A DNA stretch of 64,000 nt from Sphingomonas guangdongensis (GTDB lineage Bacteria > Pseudomonadota > Alphaproteobacteria > Sphingomonadales > Sphingomonadaceae), in contig NZ_OBMI01000002.1 of NCBI RefSeq assembly GCF_900199185.1, positions 868,001 to 932,000 of the forward strand. The letters are read 5' to 3'. The translations under genes were made by a program, and so were the position numbers. Every line of letters starts with the position of its first letter. The first letter of the stretch is position 1. The notes under the pieces are model-generated. The model saw only the letters and a list, made by a program, of their open reading frames with translations. It made no database searches and was not told the DNA's origin. This document shows, piece by piece, positions 48,554 through 57,399 of the stretch.

Positions 48554-49909
48554 CTACAGCCCCTCGCCGCCAACCCAGTGCGCGTTGGAGAGCCGCCGCG
48601 CGAGCGACCACGTCTGGGTGCGGATGTCGGGCACCGCCACGATCTCCCAGAAGGCGCCGCGCGTCATCGGGCCGAGCGCATAGAGCCAGGCGGACGCGCG
48701 CCCTCCGCCATCGATGGTCGCGGCGCTCGCGTCGACGTCGATGCCGAGGTGGGCGGCGTCCGGGCGGATCAGCCCGCGCTCGCGCAGGCTCGCCAGCAGC
48801 GGCTCGGCGGTGCGGGTCAGGTCGCCCTGCGGACCGATCGCGTTGACGATCCGGGTGACGGGCAGCACCACTTCCTCGTCGCGGCCGCGAGGCCGCCAGT
48901 GAACCGCAACGCCGGTCGCCGTCGCTTCGAAACGCGCCGGCTTGCCCGCCACCACCTGCAGCTGCCCGCGCGCGATCATCGCCTGGAGCCGGTCGTGGAC
49001 CTCGGGCGCCAGACGGTGGCGGTGGACGTCCCACCAGGGGCGCAGGTGCCGCAGGAAGCGGGCGCGCTCTGCGTCGCTCGCGTTCGCCCACATGGCTTGT
49101 GTGAACGGGCGGAGCTCGTCCACGGCCTGGCGCCAGCCGATCGCGGTCCCGCGGTCCCGCACGCGCCGGACCAGCGCGGACGCGGAAAGTTTCGGCCGCT
49201 CGTTGATCCGCTGCCACGCCGCGCCCGCGCGGTCGTGCGGCCGCGGCAGCAGCCCGCGGCGCGACATCGCGACGATCTCCCCGCCGAAGCCGTTCGCCTC
49301 CAGCATCAGTGCGACATCGACCGCGGTCAGCCCGCTGCCGATGATCAGCACCCGGTCCGTGTCGACCAGCCCGGCGGCGATGTCCGCATCCCAGGGATCG
49401 CCGAAGTAGCGTGCGCCGGGGAGTGTCTCGGGCCGCAGCCCGGGAGGCGTGTGGGGTGGCAGGTTACCGACCGCGAGCACCGCCGCGTCGGCCCGGACGG
49501 TTGTGCCGTCGGCGAAGCGGACGCAGGCGGTGCCGTCATGGATCACGTCCGTCACCTCGCCGGTCACGATCCGCAACCGATCGGGCGCGCGGGCGGCGGC
49601 GGCGGCGAGCTGTTCGGCCAGGTAGATGCCGTAGGTCAGCCGCGGGATGAAGGCGCTCGGCGCCTCCCGCACGCCGCGCGCCTCCAGCCAGCGGACGAAG
49701 TGGCCCGAATCGTCAGGGAGCGCGCTCATGTTGCCGGCGCGGACGTTTAGAACATGGTCCGGGTGCGCGGCGCCGTAAGCCAGCCCCTTGCCGACGACCG
49801 GGCGCCGCTCGATCAGCGTCGCGCGCGGCCCCTCGTGACGCAGCAGGTTGATCGCCTGGAGCGCGCCGGAGAAGCCTCCGCCGATGATGGCGACATGCTC
49901 GATGCCCAC
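48554..49909 (-). CDS. FAD/NAD(P)-binding oxidoreductase (YdhS-like)
   Basis: 451 residues. The N-terminal Rossmann motif is 'HVAIIGGGFSGALQAINLL', followed by 'ATLIERRPVVGKGLAYGAAH' and 'VLNVRAGNMSALPDDSGHF'. 'DRVLIIGSGLTAVDVALMLE' is the second nucleotide-binding motif. This is the layout of the FAD/NAD(P)-binding family PF13454 (YdhS). Many relatives hydroxylate or modify secondary metabolites, but the substrate is unknown here. Confidence 0.9.
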   Translation of the reverse strand: MGIEHVAIIGGGFSGALQAINLLRHEGPRATLIERRPVVGKGLAYGAAHPDHVLNVRAGNMSALPDDSGHFVRWLEARGVREAPSAFIPRLTYGIYLAEQLAAAAARAPDRLRIVTGEVTDVIHDGTACVRFADGTTVRADAAVLAVGNLPPHTPPGLRPETLPGARYFGDPWDADIAAGLVDTDRVLIIGSGLTAVDVALMLEANGFGGEIVAMSRRGLLPRPHDRAGAAWQRINERPKLSASALVRRVRDRGTAIGWRQAVDELRPFTQAMWANASDAERARFLRHLRPWWDVHRHRLAPEVHDRLQAMIARGQLQVVAGKPARFEATATGVAVHWRPRGRDEEVVLPVTRIVNAIGPQGDLTRTAEPLLASLRERGLIRPDAAHLGIDVDASAATIDGGGRASAWLYALGPMTRGAFWEIVAVPDIRTQTWSLARRLSNAHWVGGEGL

Positions 49910-49919
49910 GCGACGGTCG

Positions 49920-50192
49920 CTAGATCTCGTACTCGGGCCGCCACTCGGGCTGCTGATAGGCGGGCGGCGGGCTGCCGGGCTGGCGCGCGACCATCTGCGA
50001 ATACAGCCGCTTGACCGTGTTGCTGCCGGTCCGGGTGAACAGGTTGGGCAGCAGCCCGTGGATCATGCAGGCGACGCCCCCCGCGATCAGCCGCGCACCG
50101 AAGCTGGTCGCGACACCGAGGTGCTCGGCGTAGCTCTCGCCGACACTGCGCGGGTGGTCACGGAACCAGCGATCGATCAGGGTGCCAGGCAT
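49920..50192 (-). CDS. DUF6356 family small protein
   Basis: 90 residues from ATG 50192. 'DRWFRDHPRSVGESYAEHLG' and 'LIAGGVACMIHGLLPNLFTR' with 'TGSNTVKRLYSQMV' match the sphingomonad DUF6356 pattern. One hydrophobic helix is present (about 32-52), so a membrane-associated protein is likely. It follows a second small membrane gene on the same strand by 17 bases. Function unknown. Confidence 0.8.
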   Translation of the reverse strand: MPGTLIDRWFRDHPRSVGESYAEHLGVATSFGARLIAGGVACMIHGLLPNLFTRTGSNTVKRLYSQMVARQPGSPPPAYQQPEWRPEYEI

Positions 50193-50209
50193 GATCGTAC
50201 CATAGCGCG

Positions 50210-50458
50210 CTAGGGCCGGGGTGTCAGCGCCCCCTGGCGCTGACGCTCGCGCTCGTAATCGATCGAGTCGAGGATTCGCCCGCCCGCCATGAACACCGCG
50301 ATTGGGCACACCGCGAACAGCAGCCACCCGCCCCAGCCAGGGTATTGCTGCAGATAGTGGACGCCGCGCTCCGTCGCGCCGACCGCGAGACCGTAGATGA
50401 CGAGGAACGCCTCGAACTTGGTCTTGATGGTGAACAGCTTTTTGACGCGCGACCACAT
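50210..50458 (-). CDS. Small membrane protein, unknown
   Basis: 82 residues. 'VKKLFTIKTKFEAFLVIYGL' at the start, two hydrophobic stretches (about 17-30 and 42-60, 'GGWLLFAVCPIAVFMAGG'), and a charged tail 'DSIDYERERQRQG'. It looks like a conserved sphingomonad membrane protein, but I know no function. It probably shares a transcript with the DUF6356 gene. Confidence 0.75.
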   Translation of the reverse strand: MWSRVKKLFTIKTKFEAFLVIYGLAVGATERGVHYLQQYPGWGGWLLFAVCPIAVFMAGGRILDSIDYERERQRQGALTPRP

Positions 50459-50498
50459 GCCTGAACGTTAAGCAGGTGGCGTGCCAACCGCAAGAAAC

Positions 50499-50511
50499 CG
50501 CGGATCCCGCG
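50499..50511 (-). terminator. Possible terminator of the ast operon
   Basis: A short GC stem (cgcgg/ccgcg, 3-base loop) lies just past the astB stop. On the minus strand it is followed by GTTTCTTG. The stem is only five pairs, so it is a weak candidate. Confidence 0.4.
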
Positions 50512-50524
50512 TTAAGGCGCTTGG

Positions 50525-51769
50525 TTACCTGTCAATCAATTCGACAAGGTCGAGCGCGGCGAGCAGCGCGCGGTAGGCGCGCTCGATCTGCGCAATCAGG
50601 TCGGGATCACCGATCGAGTTGAAGGCGATCGCCGCCGGCCAATGCTCCTCCACCACCCCGGCGATCCGATCGATACGCGCGTCATCGACGAGGAAGCGGG
50701 GATCAACGGTCGCGGGGTCGGCAACGACGCGCAGCCGCAGACAGGCGGGGCCGCCGCCGTTCGCCATCGACTCGCGCACGTCCACCACCTCCACGCGCCG
50801 GATCGGGCCGTTGCCGGCGAGATGAGCCTGGAGCCACGACCAGACGCTCGGCGTGGCGCGCGCCTCCGCCGGCACGATCAGCGTCGTCGTGCCGTCCGGC
50901 AGCGTCACCAGCTGCGCGTTGAACAGGTAGGATCGGATCGCGTCCTCAAGGCTGACCGCGGCGGCCGGCACCTCGACGATCTCGACCGACGGCAAGCGGG
51001 CGCGCAGCGCGTCGAAGAAGCGCTGCCTGTCGTCGAACGCCTGCTCGTGCGCGAGTAGGACCTGGAGGTTGGCGACCGCGACCACGTCGTTGTGGAAGGC
51101 GCCAGCGGCGATCGCTTCGGCCGACTGCCGAACAAGCAGCGCGTCCACGCCGTGGCGACGAGCGACGGCCGCGCTCGCCTCACGGTGCTGACGCGCCGGG
51201 AAGTGTCCGCCACCCTCGCCGTAGACGAACACCTCGACGCCGGGTGCATCGTGCGCCTCAGCCAGCCGCATGTGGTTGGCCGCGCCCTCGTCACCGAAGG
51301 GCGGCGGGATCGGCGCGTGCACTGCGAAGCTCGGGTGAGCGAAGGCGAGAAGCAACTGCGCGAGCGTCGCCGGCCACTCGTGGCTGCGATGCGGCATGGT
51401 TCCGAGGTTGGCGACCGTCAGATGGCAGCGCCCGTCGGCGGTGTCGGCGGCGGGCGAGACGGTGGCGGCATTGGCCGCCCACATCGGCGAGGCGGACAGC
51501 GCCTGCGCGCGCAGGTGCGATGGAGCGTGCGCGTAATCCGTGGCCAGCCTCGTGAGCCACGCATGGTCTGGGCGCGGGTGGGGCAGGAGGATGCCCTGGG
51601 TCAGCCCGAGCGCCAGATTGGCTCGCATCTTGGCCAGCCCCTGCAGCGCCGCCGCACGCGGATGCGACGTCGCGCCAGCATTGCCGGTGGCGGCGAGGTT
51701 GCCGGGGCTCAGCCCGGCATAGTTGTGGCTCGGCCCGACGATCCCGTCGAAATTGATCTCGCGGATCAT
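50525..51769 (-). CDS. astB: N-succinylarginine dihydrolase
   Basis: 414 residues. 'EINFDGIVGPSHNYAGLSPG' and 'NLAATGNAGATSHPRAAALQ' at the N-terminus, then 'LLPHPRPDHAWL', 'FHNDVVAVANLQVLLAHEQA' and 'SMANGGGPACLRLRV', which carries the Cys of this guanidino-modifying fold. It converts N2-succinylarginine to N2-succinylornithine, CO2 and ammonia in the ammonia-producing arginine (AST) pathway. It follows astA by nine bases. Confidence 0.97.
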   Translation of the reverse strand: MIREINFDGIVGPSHNYAGLSPGNLAATGNAGATSHPRAAALQGLAKMRANLALGLTQGILLPHPRPDHAWLTRLATDYAHAPSHLRAQALSASPMWAANAATVSPAADTADGRCHLTVANLGTMPHRSHEWPATLAQLLLAFAHPSFAVHAPIPPPFGDEGAANHMRLAEAHDAPGVEVFVYGEGGGHFPARQHREASAAVARRHGVDALLVRQSAEAIAAGAFHNDVVAVANLQVLLAHEQAFDDRQRFFDALRARLPSVEIVEVPAAAVSLEDAIRSYLFNAQLVTLPDGTTTLIVPAEARATPSVWSWLQAHLAGNGPIRRVEVVDVRESMANGGGPACLRLRVVADPATVDPRFLVDDARIDRIAGVVEEHWPAAIAFNSIGDPDLIAQIERAYRALLAALDLVELIDR

Positions 51770-51778
51770 CGCAGTGCC

Positions 51779-52777
51779 TCAGCGCGCGACATGGCTGATC
51801 GTGTCGCCCGCAGTCACGTTCAGCGTGCTGGCGCTCGCCGGATCGATGATGCCGTCGGCGAAATGGCCGAGGCAGGCGCGGAAATGCCGCAGCCGCCCGG
51901 TCGCGAGCAGGGCGGGTGCCTTCAGCGCGGCGACCGCCGTGACCTCCGCATCGCGGGCGCCCCGAATGGTTGCGACCTGGTCCGTCCGCGCGGTCATGGT
52001 CGGGCCGCCGTCGAAGATGTCGACGTACTGCTCGAACGCGAAGCCTTCGTTCTCCAGCATCCGCATCGCGGCGCGCCCGGTCGGGTGCGGCAGCCCGACG
52101 ACCGCGCGGGCGTGTTCGCCGAGCATGGCCGTATAGATCGGGTGCTTGGGCATCAGGTCGGCGATGAACTGGTTGCCGTTCACCGCATTGAAGGCGTCGG
52201 CCTCCTGGAAGTTCATCCCGAAGAAACGGCCAGCGACGCCGTCCCAGAACGGCGATCCGCCCGCCTCGTCGATCACGCCGCGCAGCTCGGCGAGGATGCG
52301 GTCGGCGAAGCGCGCGCGGTGGGCGCGGATGAACAGGTAGCGGCTGCGCGCGAGCAGCAGGCCGAGCCCGCCCGCGCGCTCGGCCGGGTGGAGGAACAGC
52401 CCGCCGACCTCGCTCGACCCTTCCAGGTCGTTGACCAGGCTCAGCACCTCGGCGCGGAAGGTGCGGGCGAGCTCCACCGAGTGCTTGGTGATGGTGCCGA
52501 TGCGATAGCTGTAGAAGGGCCAGTGCTGGCCGACCTGGGTGAAAATCTGGCAGGTCCCGCGCACGTCGCCCGTGGCCAGATCCTCCAGCACCAGCACGAA
52601 CAGCTCGTCGGTGAGCGTGTCCTCGTCGCGCGCGAAGGCGGCGGCGCTGCGCTCCAGCTTGGCGGAAAGCGCCTGCTTGTCGGGCGGCAGGTTGGTGAAG
52701 CCGCCGCCGGTCAGCTTCGCCATCTCGTAGAGGTGCTGCAGGTCGGCGTCGGTCGCCGGGCGGATGAGGTGGGTCAC
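51779..52777 (-). CDS. astA: Arginine N-succinyltransferase
   Basis: 332 residues. 'IRPATDADLQHLYEMAKLTG' and 'GGFTNLPPDKQALSAKLERS' at the start, then 'FYSYRIGTITKHSVELARTF', 'NDLEGSSEVGGLFLHPAERA' and 'FDGGPTMTARTDQVATIR'. It transfers succinyl from succinyl-CoA to arginine, the first AST step. GTG start, overlapping the stop of the upstream M20 hydrolase (GTGA). Confidence 0.97.
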   Translation of the reverse strand: MTHLIRPATDADLQHLYEMAKLTGGGFTNLPPDKQALSAKLERSAAAFARDEDTLTDELFVLVLEDLATGDVRGTCQIFTQVGQHWPFYSYRIGTITKHSVELARTFRAEVLSLVNDLEGSSEVGGLFLHPAERAGGLGLLLARSRYLFIRAHRARFADRILAELRGVIDEAGGSPFWDGVAGRFFGMNFQEADAFNAVNGNQFIADLMPKHPIYTAMLGEHARAVVGLPHPTGRAAMRMLENEGFAFEQYVDIFDGGPTMTARTDQVATIRGARDAEVTAVAALKAPALLATGRLRHFRACLGHFADGIIDPASASTLNVTAGDTISHVAR

Positions 52778-53982
52778 GGCGCGCCCTTCTCGACGATGCG
52801 GACGATGGTGAGCGCCGCCAATTGCGCGCGTTCGGGCAGGCTTTCCGGAATCAGATACTCGTCGGCGGAGTGGATGGCGCCGCCGCGCGCGCCCATCGTG
52901 TCGACCACGGGCACGCCGCAGGCGGCGATGTTGTTGCCGTCGCAGACTCCTCCGGTCGCGGCGAAGCCGACCGATACGTCGAGCGCGGCGCCCGCGGCCG
53001 CTACCATGTCCTGCAAGGCTTTGATCTTGTCACTCGATGGCTTGGGCGAACGATTGAAGCTGCCGTGAGAGGTAATCTCAACCTCGTGCTCGGCCGCGAC
53101 CATATTCACTGCCGAGCGCAGGTGGGTCGACGCCCGCTCGACGTCGTCGAGCGTCGCGGGCCGGAAGTTCACGCGCAGGATCGCCAGATCGGGCACGACA
53201 TTGTTCGGTCCACCGCCGTCGATCCGCGCCGGATTGACGCCGAGGCGCGGGCCGGCGGCGTTGCGCAGCCTGACCGCGAGGTCGGCGGCGGCGACCAGTG
53301 CGTTGCGCCCGTCCTCCGGATTGCGCCCGGCGTGCGCGCTGCGTCCCCGCACGACCAGCGAGAAATTGCCGGTGCCGCCACGCGCGCCGGCGAGCGTGCC
53401 GTCGGCGAGCGCTGGCTCGAAGGTCAGCGCCGCCACCTTGCCGCGGCAGGCCCGCTCGATCAGCGCCGCGGAGGAGAAGGAGCCGGTCTCCTCGTCCGCG
53501 TTGATGACGACCTCATAGCCAAGCCGGCTCGAAAGCGACGATCGCTCGACCGCCTCCAGCGCGGCGAGCATGATCGCGAGCCCGCCCTTCATGTCGGCCA
53601 CGCCGGGGCCGTTGATCCGACCATCCGGGAGCGTGCGAACGGACTGGAACGGGTGGTCGGCCGGGTACACCGTGTCCATGTGGCCGGTGAAGAGCATCTG
53701 GACGGGGGCGTCCGGCCGGACACGCAGGTGCAGGTGGCGACCGTGTGCCAGCGGTTCGACTTCGCCGTCCGGCGCGACCCGCTCGACGAACGTCGGATCG
53801 ACGTAGCCGAGCGTGCCGGGCAGCGTGCCGAAGGCGTCGGCGAGCAGATCGGCCACGCGCGCCAGCCCGGGAAGGTTGCCCGTGCCGCTGTTGATGGCGC
53901 TCCAGGCGAGCGTCCGCTCGCGCATCGGCGACGCCGCGGCGCGTGCGATCAGCTCCTGCTCGGTGCGCGACAGCCTCCCCAT
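52774..53982 (-). CDS. M20-family metallohydrolase of the ast cluster
   Basis: 402 residues. The zinc-binding set of M20 peptidases/deacylases is visible: His-x-Asp in 'MLFTGHMDTVYP', Asp in 'GVADMKGGLAIM', Glu-Glu in 'NADEETGS', and a dimerisation domain between ('SAHAGRNPEDGRNAL'). It resembles ArgE/DapE/carboxypeptidase G2-type enzymes. Coupled to astA by GTGA, it may perform the last AST step (removal of succinate from succinylglutamate) in place of AstE, which is absent here. That role is an inference. Confidence 0.92.
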   Translation of the reverse strand: MGRLSRTEQELIARAAASPMRERTLAWSAINSGTGNLPGLARVADLLADAFGTLPGTLGYVDPTFVERVAPDGEVEPLAHGRHLHLRVRPDAPVQMLFTGHMDTVYPADHPFQSVRTLPDGRINGPGVADMKGGLAIMLAALEAVERSSLSSRLGYEVVINADEETGSFSSAALIERACRGKVAALTFEPALADGTLAGARGGTGNFSLVVRGRSAHAGRNPEDGRNALVAAADLAVRLRNAAGPRLGVNPARIDGGGPNNVVPDLAILRVNFRPATLDDVERASTHLRSAVNMVAAEHEVEITSHGSFNRSPKPSSDKIKALQDMVAAAGAALDVSVGFAATGGVCDGNNIAACGVPVVDTMGARGGAIHSADEYLIPESLPERAQLAALTIVRIVEKGAP

Positions 53983-54001
53983 GCAGGCGGCTGTAGCCTT
54001 G

Positions 54002-54925
54002 TCAGAAGGCGTAGACCAGCGATGCGCGGCTCGTGGTATCGGTGTTGACCCGCCCGATCGGCGGCTCGCTCTCGTGGCTAACCTGGTAGGACAGCTGCGC
54101 CGAAAGCGGCCCGAACAGCTTGGCCGCGAGCGCGGTGCGGCTGGTCACCGTCGAGTTCATGTTCTGGAGATAGGCGGACGCGTCCTGCGACAGGGTGACG
54201 CCGGGCGAAAGCCGCCAGTCGAAGTCGAGACTGCCGCGCGCGCCGAACTCGTTCTCGCGCGTCAGGTCGGTGAAGGCGGTGTTGCGGAACGACGGGCCGA
54301 CCTCGACGTCCAGCGTCAGCGCGCTGGTCCGCAGCGCCGTGTAGCCCGCTCCCGCCGAGGCCGAGTAACGCTGGTTGTAGCCGAGGAACCGGTCGCTCTC
54401 GAACTGGGCGGCGCCGTACGCGTACAGCCGGTCATCGACCTTGAAGTTGGGTTCGTAGGCGACGAGGTAGTGCTCGCGCGTAGTGACGCCCAGGCTCTCC
54501 TGATACTCGGCAAGCAGCTTCAGCTTGTGGCGCCACTGCAGCCCCTCCCGCGTCAGCTCGCTCGCTGCGGTCAGGCCGACGTTGCGGGTGTTGCCGGTGG
54601 TGAGAAAGCCGCCGAGCTCGAACTTGCCCTTCATGAGCTCGAAAAAGCCGGCCTGGCGCAGCGTCGCGGATGCCGCCTCGGCGCGCGCGGCACGCCATGC
54701 GCTGGTCATGCTGCGGATTTCGGCCGCTGAGTCCGGGGCGGCGTTGATCGCGTACTTGGTGATCGTGCTCACCTCCGCCTCGCTGCCGCTGGTCATGGCG
54801 GCGTCCAGCATCGCCTTGACCGGCGCCGGGATCGGCTGCTGCTCCGTCACGACGGTCGGCAGCGCAGGATCGGCATCGGCGTTGGCGAGCGTCAGCAGCG
54901 CCAAGGAGGCGAGGAGGACACGCAT
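54002..54925 (-). CDS. DUF481 outer-membrane beta-barrel protein
   Basis: 307 residues from ATG 54925. Signal peptide to about 'TLANADADP'. A helical region follows (about 30-90), then a DUF481 barrel: 'GKFELGGFLTTGNTRNVGLT', 'REGLQWRHKLKLLAEYQESL', 'RLYAYGAAQFESDRFLGYNQ', ending in 'RASLVYAF' with the C-terminal Phe of outer-membrane proteins. DUF481 proteins are small salt- or alkali-induced porin-like barrels in gammaproteobacteria; the role here is unknown. Confidence 0.9.
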   Translation of the reverse strand: MRVLLASLALLTLANADADPALPTVVTEQQPIPAPVKAMLDAAMTSGSEAEVSTITKYAINAAPDSAAEIRSMTSAWRAARAEAASATLRQAGFFELMKGKFELGGFLTTGNTRNVGLTAASELTREGLQWRHKLKLLAEYQESLGVTTREHYLVAYEPNFKVDDRLYAYGAAQFESDRFLGYNQRYSASAGAGYTALRTSALTLDVEVGPSFRNTAFTDLTRENEFGARGSLDFDWRLSPGVTLSQDASAYLQNMNSTVTSRTALAAKLFGPLSAQLSYQVSHESEPPIGRVNTDTTSRASLVYAF

Positions 54926-54954
54926 GGCCGTCTCCATAGCAGATCAGCCTGCCG

Positions 54955-55455
54955 CTACGGCTTCGGTCCGGCGTGCTGGCGGAGCACTTGGTCGAACGCC
55001 GCCAGCACAGCTTCGTAGAGCGCGCGCTTGAACGGCACGATCATGTGCGGCAGTTCGGCCGGGTCCGACCATTTCCAGCTGCGGAACTCCGGGTGCGCGG
55101 TCCGAATGTCGATGTCGCTCTCCTCGCCGGTAAAGGCGAACAGGAACCAGCGCTGGCGCTGGCCGCGCCACTTGCCTTTCCACAGCTTGCCGATCAGCTC
55201 GTCGGGCAGGTCGTAGCGGAGCTCGTCGGGCGCCTCGGCGAGAAGGGACAGGTGCTCGGGGCGGATGCCGGTCTCCTCGCCGATCTCGCGAATGGCAGCG
55301 GTCAGCGCGTCCTCGCCGTCGTCGATCCCGCCCTGCGGCATCTGCCAGGCCTCCAGCGTCGAATCGAGCCGCTGACCGACGAACACCTGGCTCGCGCGGT
55401 TGACGATCATCGCACCCGCGCAGGGGCGATAGGGCAGGTCGCTGAGCGCGTTCAT
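54955..55455 (-). CDS. rppH: RNA pyrophosphohydrolase
   Basis: 166 residues from ATG 55455. The Nudix box G42-x5-E48-x7-REIGEE lies in 'MPQGGIDDGEDALTAAIREI'. 'LPYRPCAGAMIVNRASQVFV', 'WYLF'-equivalent 'QRWFLFAFTGEESDIDI' and 'FRSWKWSDPAELP' are RppH/NudH hallmarks. It removes pyrophosphate from the 5' end of mRNA to start decay, or cleaves dinucleoside polyphosphates. The start overlaps the upstream esterase stop (ATGA). Confidence 0.95.
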   Translation of the reverse strand: MNALSDLPYRPCAGAMIVNRASQVFVGQRLDSTLEAWQMPQGGIDDGEDALTAAIREIGEETGIRPEHLSLLAEAPDELRYDLPDELIGKLWKGKWRGQRQRWFLFAFTGEESDIDIRTAHPEFRSWKWSDPAELPHMIVPFKRALYEAVLAAFDQVLRQHAGPKP

Positions 55456-56429
55456 GCCGCCGCCGCCTGCGCCATGACGCGGGTCGCTTCCGCTTCCGCG
55501 ATGACCGGCCTGGCCGCGAGCAGGAAAGCGTTGATGTCGGCGGCGGACGACGGGATCGCCTTTCGGATCGTCGCGAAGCCGTGGACGTTGCCGACCGCTT
55601 CCCGGAACACGACCGGCACGCCGGCGAGCGCCAGCGCCGCGGCGTAGGCGCGGCCCTGGTCGCGAATCGGATCTAGCCCCGCGGTCAGCACCACCGCGGG
55701 CGGCAGTCCGGCGACGTCGCCGGCGAGCGGCGAGAACCGCGGATGGGCCGGATCCCCTGCATAGCTTTCCTGGAACCAGGCCATCGCTTCGCGGGTGAGG
55801 ACGCGTCCTTCCGCGAACTGGTCGAACGAGGCGTAGGCCTTCGACATGTCGGCGGCGGGATAGATCGGCAGTTGCGCGATCACCGGCACCGCCGCCGGGC
55901 GATCGCGCAGGTCCACAGCGACCGTGATGGTCAGGTTGCCGCCCGCGCTGTCGCCGCACAGCACCAGGCTGGTGACCACGCGGCCGAGTGCTGCCGGGCT
56001 GTCGGCGACCCAGCGCGCGGCGGCTTCCGCATCGTCGGGCGCGGCCGGCCAGGGATGCTCGGGCGCCAGGCGATAGTCGACCGAGACCACCGGCAGGTCG
56101 AGCGTGCGCGCGATCTCCGCGCAGAGCGCCGCGTGGCTGTCGAGATCGCCGATCACCCAGCCGCCGCCGTGATAGAACACCAGCGCCGGTCCGGGCTCCC
56201 GCCGTTCGCGCGCGTCGAACAGCCGCGCCGGAATGGTGCCGGCCGGACCTGGAATGGTCAGGTCGGTCATCACGGCAAGCTCGCCGACCGGCAGGTCCGT
56301 CAGGTCGCGCATCGCACTGAACATCTGGCGCGCGGCGACCGCGCCCACTTCATGCGTGCGCGGCCCGGGCAGCGCGTTCACATAGGCCAGGAACTGCGCG
56401 ACGTCGGGTCGGGTGTAGTGATCGGTCAC
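55452..56429 (-). CDS. Alpha/beta hydrolase of the hormone-sensitive lipase (Aes) family
   Basis: 325 residues. The HSL motif is 'LVFYHGGGWVIGDLDSHAAL' (HGGG), the nucleophile elbow is 'SLVLCGDSAGGNLTITVA', and 'AGLDPIRDQGRAYAAAL' and 'VHGFATI' provide the acid and His. No signal peptide, so it is cytoplasmic. It probably hydrolyses short-chain esters. GTG start with gaggag upstream. Overlaps rppH at the stop. Confidence 0.93.
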   Translation of the reverse strand: MTDHYTRPDVAQFLAYVNALPGPRTHEVGAVAARQMFSAMRDLTDLPVGELAVMTDLTIPGPAGTIPARLFDARERREPGPALVFYHGGGWVIGDLDSHAALCAEIARTLDLPVVSVDYRLAPEHPWPAAPDDAEAAARWVADSPAALGRVVTSLVLCGDSAGGNLTITVAVDLRDRPAAVPVIAQLPIYPAADMSKAYASFDQFAEGRVLTREAMAWFQESYAGDPAHPRFSPLAGDVAGLPPAVVLTAGLDPIRDQGRAYAAALALAGVPVVFREAVGNVHGFATIRKAIPSSAADINAFLLAARPVIAEAEATRVMAQAAAA

Positions 56430-56476
56430 GCGGGCTCCTCATGGCGCACTCGGCTCGGGCGCCCTACCTAGGAAGC

Positions 56477-57385
56477 GTGATCGCGGTCGTCCATCATCCC
56501 GATTATGTCGCGCCGGCGCCGCCGCGCAGCACCTATCAATGGAACAAGAACGGGCTGGTCCGCGACCTGTTGCGCGATCAAGGCGCGGCGATCGACTGGC
56601 ACGAACCCGAGGCCATGCCGCGCGCCTGGGTGGAGGCGGTGCACGACGCCGATTACGTGGCGGAGGTCGCGGAAGCGCGGGTGCCGGCCGCCAAGGAGCG
56701 CCGCATCGGCTTTGCAGTGACGCCGTTCGTCGCGCGGCGTGCCTTCTTGGTGCCGGGCGGCACGTACCTCGCAGCCCGGCTGGCGATCAGTCGCGGTTTC
56801 GCGGCGAACACCGCCGGTGGCAGCCACCACGCCCTGGGCGACACGGGGGCGGGCTATTGCGTCTTCAACGATCTCGCGATTGCGGCGGTCCGGCTGGCGG
56901 AGGAGGGGCGGCGCGTGCTGATCGTCGATGTCGACGTCCACCAGGGCGACGGCACTGCGGCGCTGACCGCGGGACGGCCGGATATCGCCACCTACTCGAT
57001 CCACGCCGAGAAGAACTTTCCCGTTCGCAAGGCGCGCTCGACGCTCGACGTGGCGCTGCCCGACGGGGTGAACGACGACGGCTACATGGCGGCGCTCACC
57101 GCCACGCTGCCGCCGATGGTGGAGGAGGTCGCGCCCGACCTGATCCTCTACCAGGCCGGGGTCGATCCGTTCGCGGGCGACCGGCTGGGGCGGCTGGCGC
57201 TCTCCCGCGAGGGGTTGGTCATGCGCGATCGGTGGATCGCCGACTTCGCCAAGGCGCGCCGCTTGCCGCTCGCCAGCGCGCTCGGGGGTGGGTACGGCAG
57301 CGATCCAATGGAGGTGGCGGAGCGGCACCTGACTTCGATCATGACGCTGGGCGGTGTCTTCGCGATGGAACCGCTTGCGAAATGA
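56477..57385 (+). CDS. Histone-deacetylase-like (class II) amidohydrolase
   Basis: 302 residues from GTG 56477, where the family similarity begins ('IAVVHHPDYVAPAPPRSTYQ'); an ATG at 56441 would add 12 residues. Catalytic motifs: tandem His in 'NTAGGSHHALGDTGAGYCVF', the zinc ligands in 'RVLIVDVDVHQGDGTAALTA', and 'LILYQAGVDPFAGDRLG'. In bacteria such enzymes deacetylate acetylated polyamines, acetoin-metabolism proteins or other small amides. It overlaps the following photolyase reading frame. Confidence 0.92.
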   Translation: MIAVVHHPDYVAPAPPRSTYQWNKNGLVRDLLRDQGAAIDWHEPEAMPRAWVEAVHDADYVAEVAEARVPAAKERRIGFAVTPFVARRAFLVPGGTYLAARLAISRGFAANTAGGSHHALGDTGAGYCVFNDLAIAAVRLAEEGRRVLIVDVDVHQGDGTAALTAGRPDIATYSIHAEKNFPVRKARSTLDVALPDGVNDDGYMAALTATLPPMVEEVAPDLILYQAGVDPFAGDRLGRLALSREGLVMRDRWIADFAKARRLPLASALGGGYGSDPMEVAERHLTSIMTLGGVFAMEPLAK

Positions 57386-57399
57386 AGGGTATGGGCGGC

